DNA from: Dyadobacter jejuensis | GTDB lineage: Bacteria; Bacteroidota; Bacteroidia; Cytophagales; Spirosomataceae | DNA length: 64,000 nucleotides | Direction of reading: 5' to 3' | Assembly: GCF_003149085.1 (NCBI RefSeq) | Contig: NZ_QGDT01000002.1 | Location: 565,508-629,507, forward strand | In this document: piece after piece, positions 28,663 through 38,970 of the stretch | How the letters are laid out: each line of letters opens with the position of its first letter | Position numbering within the stretch: the first letter of the stretch is position 1 | Notes under the pieces: model-generated | Told to the model about the DNA's origin: nothing | Database searches by the model: none | Seen by the model: only the letters and a program-made list of their open reading frames with translations | Program-made: the position numbers and the translations under genes

Positions 28663-29178
28663 CTATTCAAAAACGGGTTTCTCTTTGCGAAGAATCAGGC
28701 TGATGATCAGGGAAAGAAAGAAACCTACGAGTAAAAATCCAAAAACTCCCATCAGGAACATCACTCCTGGAGTCATAAACTTCTGCGACATCGCCACAGC
28801 CTGGTCTATTTGGGCATCGTCCATTCCTCGGGCCTCCATATCGGAGCGCACCTTATTGATCCCCTCGGTGAGGGCGGAGTTGTCGATAAACTGCAAATAA
28901 AACATGCTAAACAAGGAGGAGAGAAGGCCCGCTATGGCCGACAGCAAGGTTCCCAAGCCTAAGCCCTGACCAAAGGTCATGAAGCCGCCGTTTTGTTCTT
29001 TATAATTTTTTAGGGCCAATACTAGCCCTACTATCAGAATAATAAAGGATAAGGAGCCCACCCATTGGTTACTCGTCATTCCGGCCACGCTAATGATGGT
29101 ACTATATATCATCGTTGCTACCGCTGTCAATACGCCATACTTGAGGGCTACCCTCGCCGAACTTACTTGATCTTCCAT
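28663..29178 (-). CDS. DUF4199 membrane protein (second copy)
   Basis: This 171-residue integral membrane protein of unknown function has four predicted helices. The typical DUF4199 pattern is seen: a first helix pair (ALKYGVLTAVATMIYSTII and WVGSLSFIILIVGLVLALK), then FGQGLGLGTLLSAIAGLLSS, and a last helix (GVFGFLLVGFFLSLIISLIL). An amphipathic segment between helices contains GINKVRSDMEARGMDD. It has the same architecture as the gene immediately upstream, so the two are a tandem paralogous pair. It sits in one probable operon with pyrC and gldF. Confidence 0.8.
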   Translation of the reverse strand: MEDQVSSARVALKYGVLTAVATMIYSTIISVAGMTSNQWVGSLSFIILIVGLVLALKNYKEQNGGFMTFGQGLGLGTLLSAIAGLLSSLFSMFYLQFIDNSALTEGINKVRSDMEARGMDDAQIDQAVAMSQKFMTPGVMFLMGVFGFLLVGFFLSLIISLILRKEKPVFE

Positions 29179-29238
29179 CTGATGTAGGTTTAGTATTAAA
29201 GAACCATGTAAACTGAAAATAATTTTATTAAAATAAAA

Positions 29239-29799
29239 CTACGCTTTTTTATGAAAAACCCCATAATCCTGTTGCCGAAATATCAAGGAAATAATTAATA
29301 TCGGAATGATGGCCATCACTGTTTTTTTACTTATCTCATCGGTAATGATTTCCGATTTATCCATTTGCTGAATACTGGCAAACATTTTAGCATATTCCGC
29401 CTCTCCTATATTCTTTACGAGCTCGGCCTTTCCAGCCTCGAGCAAAGTAGCCATTTCGGCCAGATAACGGGTAAAGATGGTAGGGTCGACGTAGGTAACG
29501 AAAAGGTAAATCAACCAGCCAGCAATAAAAGAAGCGATCGTATTGACGATATAACAGATCGTAAGCGCTTCCCATAGATGCAGCAATCCCTTGCCTACCT
29601 TCTTGCGGTAATACCAGCATGCGCTGGCCATCATAATCACATGAATACCAAAGTCTAAGATCTTATTATTACCTAATGGTACAATCCCCATAAAATAGAT
29701 CCCAAGAAAAAAAGCAAACACCAGTACCCCGGTAATCAAACCAAAGAGCATGGGGAGCTTTAACATTGGTTTGTTAAAATATTGTATTATCGCATTCAT
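29239..29799 (-). CDS. DUF4199 membrane protein (first copy)
   Basis: This 186-residue membrane protein has four hydrophobic segments: LPMLFGLITGVLVFAFFLGI, ILDFGIHVIMMASACWYY, a third near AGWLIYLFVTYV and a fourth near AIIPILIISLIF. A charged stretch (AKMFASIQQMDKSEIITDE) precedes the last helix, as in its neighbour. No enzymatic motif is visible. It starts 37 bp after the dihydroorotase-like gene. The family is common in Bacteroidota and uncharacterised, and pairs of it are often found side by side. Confidence 0.78.
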   Translation of the reverse strand: MNAIIQYFNKPMLKLPMLFGLITGVLVFAFFLGIYFMGIVPLGNNKILDFGIHVIMMASACWYYRKKVGKGLLHLWEALTICYIVNTIASFIAGWLIYLFVTYVDPTIFTRYLAEMATLLEAGKAELVKNIGEAEYAKMFASIQQMDKSEIITDEISKKTVMAIIPILIISLIFRQQDYGVFHKKA

Positions 29800-29836
29800 A
29801 ATGAATTGGTATCAGTATCTATTGCATTGGTCCCTT

Positions 29837-31117
29837 TTAGAACCAACGTATCTCTCCACGGTTCATAACTCCTAACACCTTTCCTTGAAGCGCCTGGCCC
29901 AAGAAGGGTGAATTTTTGGACTTCGAAAGTGTCCGGCTATAAGTCCATGAATCCTCAGGATTAAAAAAGGTAAAGTTGGCGCGTTCTCCTACTGCAATCT
30001 TCGGAACAGGCATTCTTAAGATTTGTCTTGGGCTTCGGCTCAGCTTATCCACGACGGTTTCTACATCCAACCCAGAATGGGCTATGGCGGTAGAGAAGCA
30101 GGTTTCTAGGCCTAACATGCCCACTTCGGCATGGTCGAATTCCAGATTTTTACTCTCCTCATCTTGGGGGGAGTGATCGGAAACGATGGCGTCGATGGTA
30201 CCATCCACAAGTCCCCTTTTAATGGCCTCCCGGTCGCGTTGAGAGCGAAAGGGTGGGCTCACCTTTAAGTTTGTGTCGAAACTCATGAGGTCTTCATCTA
30301 AAAAGGCCAGTTGATGTGCCGCCACGTCACAGGATACGGGAAGCCCGTTTTCTTTGGCTTTTCGGACATGCTCCACGGCTTCGGCCGTACTAAGAAGAGA
30401 GATGTGTAACAGCGGATTGGTAGGGCGCTCAGGACGTCCCTCCAAGGCGTATGCCAACAGTTTCAAATCGCGAATAACCATCATTTCTTCCGCTAAGGAT
30501 GGAATACCCTTCATTCCTATTAAGGTACTGGTAACCCCTTCATGCATTTGCCCAAACAAGGCCAGTTGGCCATCTTCGGGCTTATTGATCAATAAAGTAT
30601 CTAACGGCAACAGATACAGAATAGATTTCAGTAATATATCGGCATTCTGAAGGGTTTTGCTTCCATCGGTAAAGGCGCTTACTCCGGCCTGATGCAAGTC
30701 CATCATCTCCGTAAAATCCACACCGTCAGTTTTACGCGTGACCGCTCCAGCCACATGTAACTTCACTACCCCATTATCGCCTGCCGCCTGGATATACCTA
30801 ATCGTATCTTTGCTTTGAACAACCGGTTCGGTATTGGGCATCAGCAATATTTCGGTAAATCCTCCCCGCTCGGCTACTAAGCGGACCGTCTGCAAGTCCT
30901 CCTTATGCTCTAAACCCGGATCTCTGGAGCCTACCCGCATATCGAGCCAGCCTATCGAAACACACAGTCCCTCTGCCTGGTACTCCTTCGCATTTGGAGC
31001 TATCAAGGCATCCCCTATTTCTTTAATAACACCGTCTTCTACAACAATATCTTTGGTAAGCCCGTTAAATTCGGACTCTTTATCAAAAATTCGTGCCGAC
31101 CGAATTAAAATTTGCAT
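29837..31117 (-). CDS. Dihydroorotase-like protein, probably catalytically inactive
   Basis: This 426-residue protein of the cyclic amidohydrolase superfamily aligns along its length with type I dihydroorotase. The first metal-binding signature, normally D-x-H-x-H before the RxPG turn, reads LDMRVGSRDPG, so both histidines (positions 61 and 63) are replaced by Arg and Gly. The usual His-Cys-Glu-Asp segment reads NKPED near residue 180, losing another ligand. His238 and Asp314 (VSDHSPQ) remain. Such non-catalytic homologues act as structural partners of aspartate transcarbamoylase in some bacteria. Many Bacteroidota carry this degenerate type annotated as pyrC. A second, active enzyme would have to be encoded elsewhere. 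Confidence 0.88.
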   Translation of the reverse strand: MQILIRSARIFDKESEFNGLTKDIVVEDGVIKEIGDALIAPNAKEYQAEGLCVSIGWLDMRVGSRDPGLEHKEDLQTVRLVAERGGFTEILLMPNTEPVVQSKDTIRYIQAAGDNGVVKLHVAGAVTRKTDGVDFTEMMDLHQAGVSAFTDGSKTLQNADILLKSILYLLPLDTLLINKPEDGQLALFGQMHEGVTSTLIGMKGIPSLAEEMMVIRDLKLLAYALEGRPERPTNPLLHISLLSTAEAVEHVRKAKENGLPVSCDVAAHQLAFLDEDLMSFDTNLKVSPPFRSQRDREAIKRGLVDGTIDAIVSDHSPQDEESKNLEFDHAEVGMLGLETCFSTAIAHSGLDVETVVDKLSRSPRQILRMPVPKIAVGERANFTFFNPEDSWTYSRTLSKSKNSPFLGQALQGKVLGVMNRGEIRWF

Positions 31118-31212
31118 TTAATATGTACTTTAATAAATTTAGACACTCCAATCTACTACGCTAAGCCCAAAGGCTTGTACCGATGTGCTGCCCTAAGTCT
31201 TTGAATTTTTTC

Positions 31213-31239
31213 AAAAAAAAAGCTCCCTTAGGAGCTTTA
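31213..31239 (-). terminator. Terminator of gcvH
   Basis: Read on the minus strand, AAAGCTCC, a TAAG loop and GGAGCTTT are followed by a long T-run (the A8 run at 31213-31220 on the plus strand). It ends the gcvH transcript, separating it from the dihydroorotase-like gene. Confidence 0.88.
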
Positions 31240-31246
31240 GCTTCTT

Positions 31247-31627
31247 TTAAGCACCAACAAAGTGTTTATACTCATCGGCAGATAATAATCCGGTAGCTGC
31301 ATCGGCAGCGTCGATACTGATTTTAATCATCCAGCCTTCGCCATAGGGATCCGAGTTCACCAGCTCAGGTGCGGCATCCAATGCTTCATTTACTTCAAGA
31401 ACTTTGCCTTTGACAGGAATAAACAAGTCAGAGACCGTCTTTACTGCCTCTACAGATCCAAAAATCTCTCCCTGCTCCAACTGATCACCAACGGTATTGA
31501 TATCTACATATACAATATCACCCAGTTCTTTTTGAGCGTGTTCGGTGATTCCTATAAAAGCTTGGTCGCCTTCAATGCGGATCCACTCGTGATCTTCTGT
31601 GTATTTAAGTTCTGCTGGGAAATTCAT
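31247..31627 (-). CDS. gcvH: Glycine cleavage system protein H
   Basis: This 126-residue lipoyl carrier shuttles the aminomethyl group between the P and T proteins of the glycine cleavage system. The lipoylated lysine is Lys63 in GSVEAVKTVSDLF. The sandwich-fold markers LKYTEDHEWIRIEG and GEGWMIKI flank it. Its place beside sprA is a conserved Bacteroidota arrangement with no known functional link. The other glycine cleavage genes are not in the window. Confidence 0.97.
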   Translation of the reverse strand: MNFPAELKYTEDHEWIRIEGDQAFIGITEHAQKELGDIVYVDINTVGDQLEQGEIFGSVEAVKTVSDLFIPVKGKVLEVNEALDAAPELVNSDPYGEGWMIKISIDAADAATGLLSADEYKHFVGA

Positions 31628-31705
31628 GATTGATCTCGAATAAAGTTACTGTAATATTTCACCCACAAATTACAGGATGTCGAAGCTATTTTCCAAATAC
31701 TAATT

Positions 31706-34700
31706 TTATTCGGCCAAATTGAATTTCAACTGAATTCCACCAGCCGTACTGGATCGATAAAAGGAATTCGACACCAAGGGGTCGTTAAACGTCCTATTGA
31801 AGTACAAAGTAAAACTCAACCGGTTGTTTACCATATAGTTTATTGTGGGATTCAATTGAAAATTGATATTACCCGCTATAGGGATATTTTCTCCATCAAA
31901 CTTCCTTTGAATATGACGGCTATCTCTAAAGGTCAACCCCAGTTGCATAGTCAAATCGTTCTTCAAGGTTTTTTTGACCCCATTGAACTTGAATGGCAAG
32001 GGTACATTATTTTTGGTAAAACCAATATTGACGGTGATGTCCTGATTAAACAATTCGGCCACTTGCGAATTGGACAAATTCAGGGCTACTGTCCTATCCC
32101 GGTTATATTCTAGCCGGGCCGTCACCCGGCTCTGGGTACGGACTTCCATGCCTATTAAGGGTTGAAACTTCTCGGATAGGGTGATGGTGCTCATGGCAAA
32201 TACGGGTATGTACTGGCCGAGCTCATTGAGCCGTGAGGAAATGGGGTAACCCATCACCGCTAGGTTGACATACAATGCCTCATAGTCCAAAGAAGAAGTA
32301 AAGTTCCCGACGCTGTAATTGGACATGTATTTATGCCTTAAAACAAAGGAACTAAAGAATCGCTTGAATACTTCCAGTCTCGACAAGCCACTGTAATTGA
32401 TATCCCAGTTGGGCATCGGGAATTTCAAGAATGGATTGGTACGTACGGTGTTGGGGTCCTTGCCTCTGTAAGCAGCGAAGAAAGCGGCAATAAGAACATC
32501 CTGCGAGTTTTCGTTATATTCCCCACCGTTATTATTCTCCTGGTTGAGCCGGTCGCGTAAAATGCTCCTGTACTCCCTGAATTTATCGAACACTTCGGAG
32601 GTGTTATCCCTATTGGCCTTTTCAAAAGCCGTTTTGAAGGAGAGGAAGGACATACTAAACTGCCCGTTTCGGAGGGCACTTTGCGATACAAACTCACTTC
32701 CCACATTCTCGGGCCTATAAAACTCCTGATAAGCGTCCTGTCGGGTCAACTGGGCACTGATATTCATTTTAAAATCCCTAAAGGGCTCTAAACTGGTGTT
32801 CGCTGTAAACCTTTTGGCAATGGTTTGTTGAAAAGGTTGATTCTGCTCGGTACTCGTCGATATCCATCCGTTTTGAGCGGCCCTTACCTGGAAGTCACGA
32901 TACTGCTGCCCGAGTACAAAGCCTAATCCTGGCGCCTGAACCTGGTCTAAACCAAAATATTTCGGGGCACGTAGATAACCAGGCAAGGAGGTGGTCTCCT
33001 CGACGGTATAGCTAAAGTTAATCCCTCTTACCGTCATCAGCAAGCGGGTAAGGCTTTTGGCAAGGTCGGTGGTCCGCATGTCCACTTCTTCCATGTCACC
33101 CGGACTCCTCGCAAAGTTTTTGCGACCTGCCGAAGGAGTGTTGGCAAATTTCAAATACTTGAGTTTATTATACAAGGCCACGAAGTCGACCCTACCCGTC
33201 ACGCCTCGTTCGCGATTATTACTAATTATATTCCCAAAAAGCTCCCCATTGGAGTCGGTCAATCCGTAGGCATTGGCCTGAAACTGATACCCTACCGAAT
33301 GCCGGTAATCGGCACTCATCCAATCCAGTATCGGGATCTGATCGAGCGGTAGACGGTACGTCAGATCTATATTTTGGTTATAATTCTTAATCCTCCCCAG
33401 TCTTTTAAAATTCGTCCATAGCGAATCCTTTTTCTGTTGACTGTCTATCTCCCCATAGGGCTCATCGATAATGGCGTTGGCCGTGGCCGAATACGTGAGG
33501 GTCATGTTACGGGTGAGGTTCCAGCCTAGGTCGTAGGCCCTATTGAACCAGAAATACTTTTCAAACATCGGCTGAATCCCATCGATGGTAAGGTCGGCAC
33601 TACGTAGCTGGGTTTTCAAATACCGGCGATCCACATCGGCACGTAACGACACCATATTGGGCAGCGGGGTAAGATTAAAGTTTTTGATCCACTCGCCCCA
33701 ACGGTCCGTAGTCTCCCAATTTTTAAAGGGCTCTATGGCTTTCGGTTGACTACTATAGGTATAGCTGATCCCTCCCTTATACATACGCTGGGTGTATTCC
33801 TGAGTCAGGATATTTCGGCGTCGGTCGTCGCTGAAGGCATAGGTAAAGGCAAAGTTCTCAAAATCATAAAAATGATTGACCGCCCCTGGTTTAGTTTTAA
33901 CCTTTCGAACATTGGAGAAGTTAATCCCCCTTTTTGTCGAACTTTCTTCCACCATACGCCTATAGCCGTCACGCTCTTCCTGGGTGAACAGGTTATCCAA
34001 AGAAGTGCTCAATGGAGTGTCCGGATCTAAGGGGTCGAAATGTGGCCTTACCAACCGCCGGTCGTAACTGACAAACATGGGGATGCTAAAACCCCAGCTT
34101 TGAGGGAGGAGCTTATCGAGCGCCACATTGGACGATACCCCAAACTCGGTAGTTAGGTTTCTGGACCGCTCTCCAATACGCTGCTGAACGCTACCAAACC
34201 CGACGGTTTCGACCCTTCCCGATGCAGAGACGGTGGCAAAGTCGGCCAACTTAGCGTCCAACTGTGCTATAGCCGCCACCCCTCCTTGATCGTCGAAGCC
34301 CTCTACGTGCATCTCATCGACCCAGATACAGAAACTTTTGGAGGCTTGGTCGGCTGATTTTGTATTTCGTACGCCGATCATCATCACCTTTACGGCGCTA
34401 AGATCAGGATTTCCCACTACCGACAGCTTGTATTTGCCATCGCTGGTGGTAGTCGAATAGGGCAAGCTTTGATTATAATCCAACTGCTGGTTGCGCAGGG
34501 CCTTTACATTAATAAGGTCCGACAGGGCCAAGTTAATCTCATTGCTCTCAGGCCATATCTCCTCGGCGGTATTGGCCGACGGCAAAGTAGCCTGCAAGGC
34601 CGCAAGGTCTATTTCATAGTAGTTCTGGGTAAGGTCGGTTCCCAACCGTAGGAAAGCTCCCACCATACCACTTTCATCCTGCTCGTTTTGCATGTGAATA

Positions 34701-37700
34701 TACATCCGCAGTCTTTTACGGAAGAGCAAGTCTAGATTGACATTTTTGTATACAGCCCTTGCGTCGCCATCTCTCAGGTTGGTCACACATACGCTCATAG
34801 ATTGTTCGTTCAACAGCAAGGGGGGACGTTGGGTATTATCCTGATCCCGCGTCCATCCAGGAGGTAAAGTATATTGATACTTTCTGTCTGAACTCGTATT
34901 GGCCTGCCCATTTTCTTCAATACTGACCGTCCCGATCGTCAGATTAGCATCGTAAGGTTCGGGGACTTCGCCTAGCTCTGTATTGTCCAAATCGGCCGTA
35001 TACTGACGGTACTGTTGGCCTACCATTTGCAGCTGCGCAAAACGTAGCACAACAGGCTGCTGGAACTCGGACAGATACATGCGGATAAACCGAATGGACT
35101 TAAAGCCATTGATGGCTCCAACGGTACCCGTAAATTCCTGTATAGGGACCCTAAAAAGATACCAATTCTGCCCATCCGTCACGGTTTTATCAACAATAAA
35201 TCCGCTGCCCACCTCTAGTTGGTCGGGTCTCAGGGGAATTTCATATTCGTAATAAGCTTCGTTATCGTTGATGGTATTGTCCACGTTCATGTCCTCACCA
35301 TCGGGTAGGTTGGTAGCGGCGGGGGTTACGCCAGCACCGCCTGTACTTTCGGGCGAGTTGTTTTCCATTCCCACATAGTTCTTATACCGCTCCAAGATTT
35401 TGGCATCGGCTTGGTCGAACTGATCTCCGAGAAAAAATTGGAAGTCATCGCCAGAGGGGTCGGCCAGGATACGATCCTTAGCCTCCTGGCTTAAGGTGGC
35501 GGGCAATTTATCTATAAAAGATTTAAAGAAAATGCGCTCTTCTTCGTTACTAAGTCCATCCAAACCCACATCTTGCTTGGCACGGGCACCCGACTCATTG
35601 CTAAAGGCATTGATCAGGTACTGCGATTTGGTAACATAGCCCCAGGCTGTAGAGTCAACATTGACCCCTACCACCTTGTCGACTAAGGGCAAGCCATTTT
35701 CAAAATTATAGCGCTCATCGGGGATTACGTCCTCCGAAATATCGCCAAGGTTAAAAACCAGTTTACCACCTGTGGTATTGGCCTTATTTTCGAAACCGTC
35801 GCGTACGATTCCCTTTTCGTCCTTGATAAAGGGATCGAGCATCCAAAATTCTATGTTCTCAATATTGGCATTATCGAAATCGTTGTCGGAGGTGATGGCC
35901 CTGGTCAAAGCCCCATAATTTTGGGTGGGATTTTTAAGCCTTCCATCTGGCTGCAAATCCGTATTATAATTGTACATCCCCCTCTCGCTAGGATAGTAAG
36001 CGATGTCCAGGATATTTTGAGGATAAGTTACCAAGCCAGCTATAGACCGGTTCGGAAATATCTCATTGGGAAGGAAGAGCCTTTCATAGAAATTCTCCCG
36101 GTCGGCTTCTGTGATATTGGCCGGGGGATTATACCCTCCACCTAAGCCTTGGTCGCCTCCAAAGATATTGTCGACCGTATACGCCGATATCTTCGCTCTT
36201 TTATAGGCATATTCGAGGTTATTAGCCGAACTCCCTACCCTGAACTTTTCGGGAACCGACCCAAGGCTCCATTTTTGCGGCTGCCTTGCCAAGTCATAGA
36301 CGGTCCGAGTAGACTCGAAGTCATCGACCAAAGAGCGGTTATTTACGTCGTTACTCACTCCCGGAAAGAGTTTGGCAAACTCGGCCTTGAACCGGATAGA
36401 CGACATCTCCTTGGTTTGGATCAGGGGTAGCTTATCTAACCACCTGGTCAGAAAGGGAACATCCTTCCTGTAATTGATATCGAAACCCAGCATGGTGTTA
36501 TTGACGGGTTCATTCCCTATCGACACCCTTGTCAAAAATCCCGCCGTCCTTTCTTTGTACTTAATGGCCGTCATCCCCACACTTAAGTCCCGGTTGACCA
36601 CATAGTCCAGGCGCGTTCCCACCAAGGTTCTAATTTGATTTTGGAACATATCGGGACGCTCATATTCGATCACGATTTCCCTACCCGAGTTCAGAACGCT
36701 AGAATTTATAATCTTTACCTGGCCGATTTGAGCCTCCACCAAATAGTCGGTACCGGCACTCAATGGCACCCCACCGGAGGTCACCGTCACCGACGACTCC
36801 AGCACGTTGAACGGCAACTGAACGGTGGTACCCGAACTAGACTGATACGATCCTTTCAAATAATACTTATTGCGCTCCGTAACCTGTTGCGCATCGATCA
36901 TGGTTTTGTCGTAGAGTTCGTTGAACACATACTTGCTGCGAAACTGGTCCTCGCCAGCTGCAAATTTGCTAGAGAGCGTATTCCCAAAAGGCTCTAGAAC
37001 CGGAAATATAATTTTCCCCGTTTTAGTGTCGACAGTTATGCCCTCGATAAAGTCAAAATTACCGTCGGGCTGCAGGTCGTTAACGGGATTGAGCCTATCG
37101 AGTCCCATTAGCCGTATTAATGGTAAGTTGGCAATGCTACTCTCTTGTAAATTGGGGTTATCTATTCCCGTCAGGTCATCCTTGTAAATAACCCGTAGCT
37201 GGAAGCCTTGTTTGTCCATCTGACCCGAACCCAACGAATAAATATTCTTCATCATCAGGTCCCACATGGGCAAATTGGTATTATTCCTGATCGTCGAAGA
37301 CTTCAAGAGCTTAAGGGCGATCACCTCATCGTCCTGTCGGTTTTGATAATCCTCCGTGAGTTCCCCCACCTGATAGGCCCTTCCATTGAGGGTATATTCA
37401 TAGGAAACCGCCAATATCTCGTCGTTTCTTAGGGCCGTGGTCAGCGATATGTACCCCAGCTGTGTATTATAGGTATAGTCCCTGTCAGCAACCAATTTCT
37501 TGGCACCACGCAGCAACTCATAATCCACCGTTTTCTCGAAGCCTAGGCCCGAGATGATCCTATTGGCGTTGTCTACCTGCCTGAATCCATCATTATTTTG
37601 TAAGGTATTATAGAGTCCATTGGTTTTATTGTCGACGGGCAAATTGGCCTGAATAGGCGCCAAATTGGCGTTACCTTTTCGATAAGGGTCCGGTTCCCCC

Positions 37701-38863
37701 ATATCGGCGAAGGCCACCAAATTCCTTAATGACTCGGTGGTGGTGGTTCGGTTGGTAATGTATACCTCCAACCGGGTAATGGCCATCCCAGAGGTTATAT
37801 TCGGAGTACTTTGCAGAGATTTCTCATAGTTATCCCTGAAATATTGTGAAAGAAAGAAGTTTCGGTTTTCGTCGTAAGTATCCGCCTTAATTTCAAACTC
37901 CCTACTCTGGGCACCTCCACGCAGCACCATACGCTCCTTGCTCGAACGTTGATTGGATGCCACGACACTAGCACTCAAGCGGCCAAATTGCAGGTCGGTA
38001 CGAAGTCCAAAGAGGTTTTGAACACCGGGAATTAACTGGCTATTGATGGCCCAATTGATATTACCGGCTTCTATCTTACGTATAAAGCTTTCCTCTGGAT
38101 TCTTATAATTTAACCGTATGGCATTCTCAAAATTAAAGTTGGCTTTGGTATCGAAGTTGGTTTGAAATCCCAGCTGATCACCAAGTTTGGCATCGAAATT
38201 AATATTGATCTGCTGATTAAAAACAAATTGGGTATTGCGTCGCTGACGAATAGGAATGGCCGGATTGTCCAAAAACTGATTCATAACCCCCAAATCCAGC
38301 GAAACGAAACCCGTAGGTTTGAAATTGATAAAATCGTCGCCCAATAGTTTGGTCAGGCCAGGGGGCACATCCAGCTTGGGCATTAGCCCCCGGGCTCCCA
38401 TGGCACTCTTTCCGTCCTGCCGGGCAGCGTAGTCGCTCAACAGGCTTTTAAAGGCTCTTTTTTCTTGCAGCTCATCATACTCGTCGAGTTCCAAGAATAC
38501 CGGTTTTTTGTATTCCAGGTCGCCCTTTCCCGTATTGATCACCTCCGACACCCCTAACTTCCCCGAGCTATCCATCAGGATGCGCGTAGAAATGGTTGCC
38601 GGGTCCTTTAGGTAGAGCGAAGACTGAGGCCGAGGTTCTATCAATTTATTGGCATAGTAATCCTGCAACCTATTTACCATTTGGGTATTGGTACGGCTCA
38701 CACTCTTGGCTGAACTGTCAGGAATGGTATCCTCTACCATTACTAAGGAGGGCCTGGGCCTATTTTCAAGCGTCTCCACTTCCGATACTGCAGTGGCCAA
38801 TAAAACCGAACTTGCCGAAAATGTAAGAACCTTAAAAAGTATAGAGTAAATTGTAGACGACAA
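31706..38863 (-). CDS. sprA: Type IX secretion translocon SprA
   Basis: SprA is the giant outer-membrane barrel through which T9SS cargo leaves the cell, and it is needed for gliding in Flavobacterium. At 2385 residues it has the family's usual size. The start appears to be TTG, giving MSSTIYSILFKVLTFSASSV, a weak signal peptide. Recognisable features are LMPKLDVPPGLTKLLGDDFI early on, a long series of amphipathic strands with conserved INFDAKLGDQLGFQTNFDTK, and a C-terminal barrel ending in GGIQLKFNLAE. The flanks, ruvA upstream and gcvH downstream, are the standard context. It may export the FG-GAP protein encoded at 17-19 kb. Confidence 0.96.
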   Translation of the reverse strand: MSSTIYSILFKVLTFSASSVLLATAVSEVETLENRPRPSLVMVEDTIPDSSAKSVSRTNTQMVNRLQDYYANKLIEPRPQSSLYLKDPATISTRILMDSSGKLGVSEVINTGKGDLEYKKPVFLELDEYDELQEKRAFKSLLSDYAARQDGKSAMGARGLMPKLDVPPGLTKLLGDDFINFKPTGFVSLDLGVMNQFLDNPAIPIRQRRNTQFVFNQQININFDAKLGDQLGFQTNFDTKANFNFENAIRLNYKNPEESFIRKIEAGNINWAINSQLIPGVQNLFGLRTDLQFGRLSASVVASNQRSSKERMVLRGGAQSREFEIKADTYDENRNFFLSQYFRDNYEKSLQSTPNITSGMAITRLEVYITNRTTTTESLRNLVAFADMGEPDPYRKGNANLAPIQANLPVDNKTNGLYNTLQNNDGFRQVDNANRIISGLGFEKTVDYELLRGAKKLVADRDYTYNTQLGYISLTTALRNDEILAVSYEYTLNGRAYQVGELTEDYQNRQDDEVIALKLLKSSTIRNNTNLPMWDLMMKNIYSLGSGQMDKQGFQLRVIYKDDLTGIDNPNLQESSIANLPLIRLMGLDRLNPVNDLQPDGNFDFIEGITVDTKTGKIIFPVLEPFGNTLSSKFAAGEDQFRSKYVFNELYDKTMIDAQQVTERNKYYLKGSYQSSSGTTVQLPFNVLESSVTVTSGGVPLSAGTDYLVEAQIGQVKIINSSVLNSGREIVIEYERPDMFQNQIRTLVGTRLDYVVNRDLSVGMTAIKYKERTAGFLTRVSIGNEPVNNTMLGFDINYRKDVPFLTRWLDKLPLIQTKEMSSIRFKAEFAKLFPGVSNDVNNRSLVDDFESTRTVYDLARQPQKWSLGSVPEKFRVGSSANNLEYAYKRAKISAYTVDNIFGGDQGLGGGYNPPANITEADRENFYERLFLPNEIFPNRSIAGLVTYPQNILDIAYYPSERGMYNYNTDLQPDGRLKNPTQNYGALTRAITSDNDFDNANIENIEFWMLDPFIKDEKGIVRDGFENKANTTGGKLVFNLGDISEDVIPDERYNFENGLPLVDKVVGVNVDSTAWGYVTKSQYLINAFSNESGARAKQDVGLDGLSNEEERIFFKSFIDKLPATLSQEAKDRILADPSGDDFQFFLGDQFDQADAKILERYKNYVGMENNSPESTGGAGVTPAATNLPDGEDMNVDNTINDNEAYYEYEIPLRPDQLEVGSGFIVDKTVTDGQNWYLFRVPIQEFTGTVGAINGFKSIRFIRMYLSEFQQPVVLRFAQLQMVGQQYRQYTADLDNTELGEVPEPYDANLTIGTVSIEENGQANTSSDRKYQYTLPPGWTRDQDNTQRPPLLLNEQSMSVCVTNLRDGDARAVYKNVNLDLLFRKRLRMYIHMQNEQDESGMVGAFLRLGTDLTQNYYEIDLAALQATLPSANTAEEIWPESNEINLALSDLINVKALRNQQLDYNQSLPYSTTTSDGKYKLSVVGNPDLSAVKVMMIGVRNTKSADQASKSFCIWVDEMHVEGFDDQGGVAAIAQLDAKLADFATVSASGRVETVGFGSVQQRIGERSRNLTTEFGVSSNVALDKLLPQSWGFSIPMFVSYDRRLVRPHFDPLDPDTPLSTSLDNLFTQEERDGYRRMVEESSTKRGINFSNVRKVKTKPGAVNHFYDFENFAFTYAFSDDRRRNILTQEYTQRMYKGGISYTYSSQPKAIEPFKNWETTDRWGEWIKNFNLTPLPNMVSLRADVDRRYLKTQLRSADLTIDGIQPMFEKYFWFNRAYDLGWNLTRNMTLTYSATANAIIDEPYGEIDSQQKKDSLWTNFKRLGRIKNYNQNIDLTYRLPLDQIPILDWMSADYRHSVGYQFQANAYGLTDSNGELFGNIISNNRERGVTGRVDFVALYNKLKYLKFANTPSAGRKNFARSPGDMEEVDMRTTDLAKSLTRLLMTVRGINFSYTVEETTSLPGYLRAPKYFGLDQVQAPGLGFVLGQQYRDFQVRAAQNGWISTSTEQNQPFQQTIAKRFTANTSLEPFRDFKMNISAQLTRQDAYQEFYRPENVGSEFVSQSALRNGQFSMSFLSFKTAFEKANRDNTSEVFDKFREYRSILRDRLNQENNNGGEYNENSQDVLIAAFFAAYRGKDPNTVRTNPFLKFPMPNWDINYSGLSRLEVFKRFFSSFVLRHKYMSNYSVGNFTSSLDYEALYVNLAVMGYPISSRLNELGQYIPVFAMSTITLSEKFQPLIGMEVRTQSRVTARLEYNRDRTVALNLSNSQVAELFNQDITVNIGFTKNNVPLPFKFNGVKKTLKNDLTMQLGLTFRDSRHIQRKFDGENIPIAGNINFQLNPTINYMVNNRLSFTLYFNRTFNDPLVSNSFYRSSTAGGIQLKFNLAE

Positions 38864-38970
38864 AGCTAAATTTCTATTTTGAAAGGAAAATGGTATAACT
38901 AAAACTCCTTGAACTCAATATCAATCCAATGCAATATTCAAATATTGTTAGAAAATTCCGAGATACAAAC

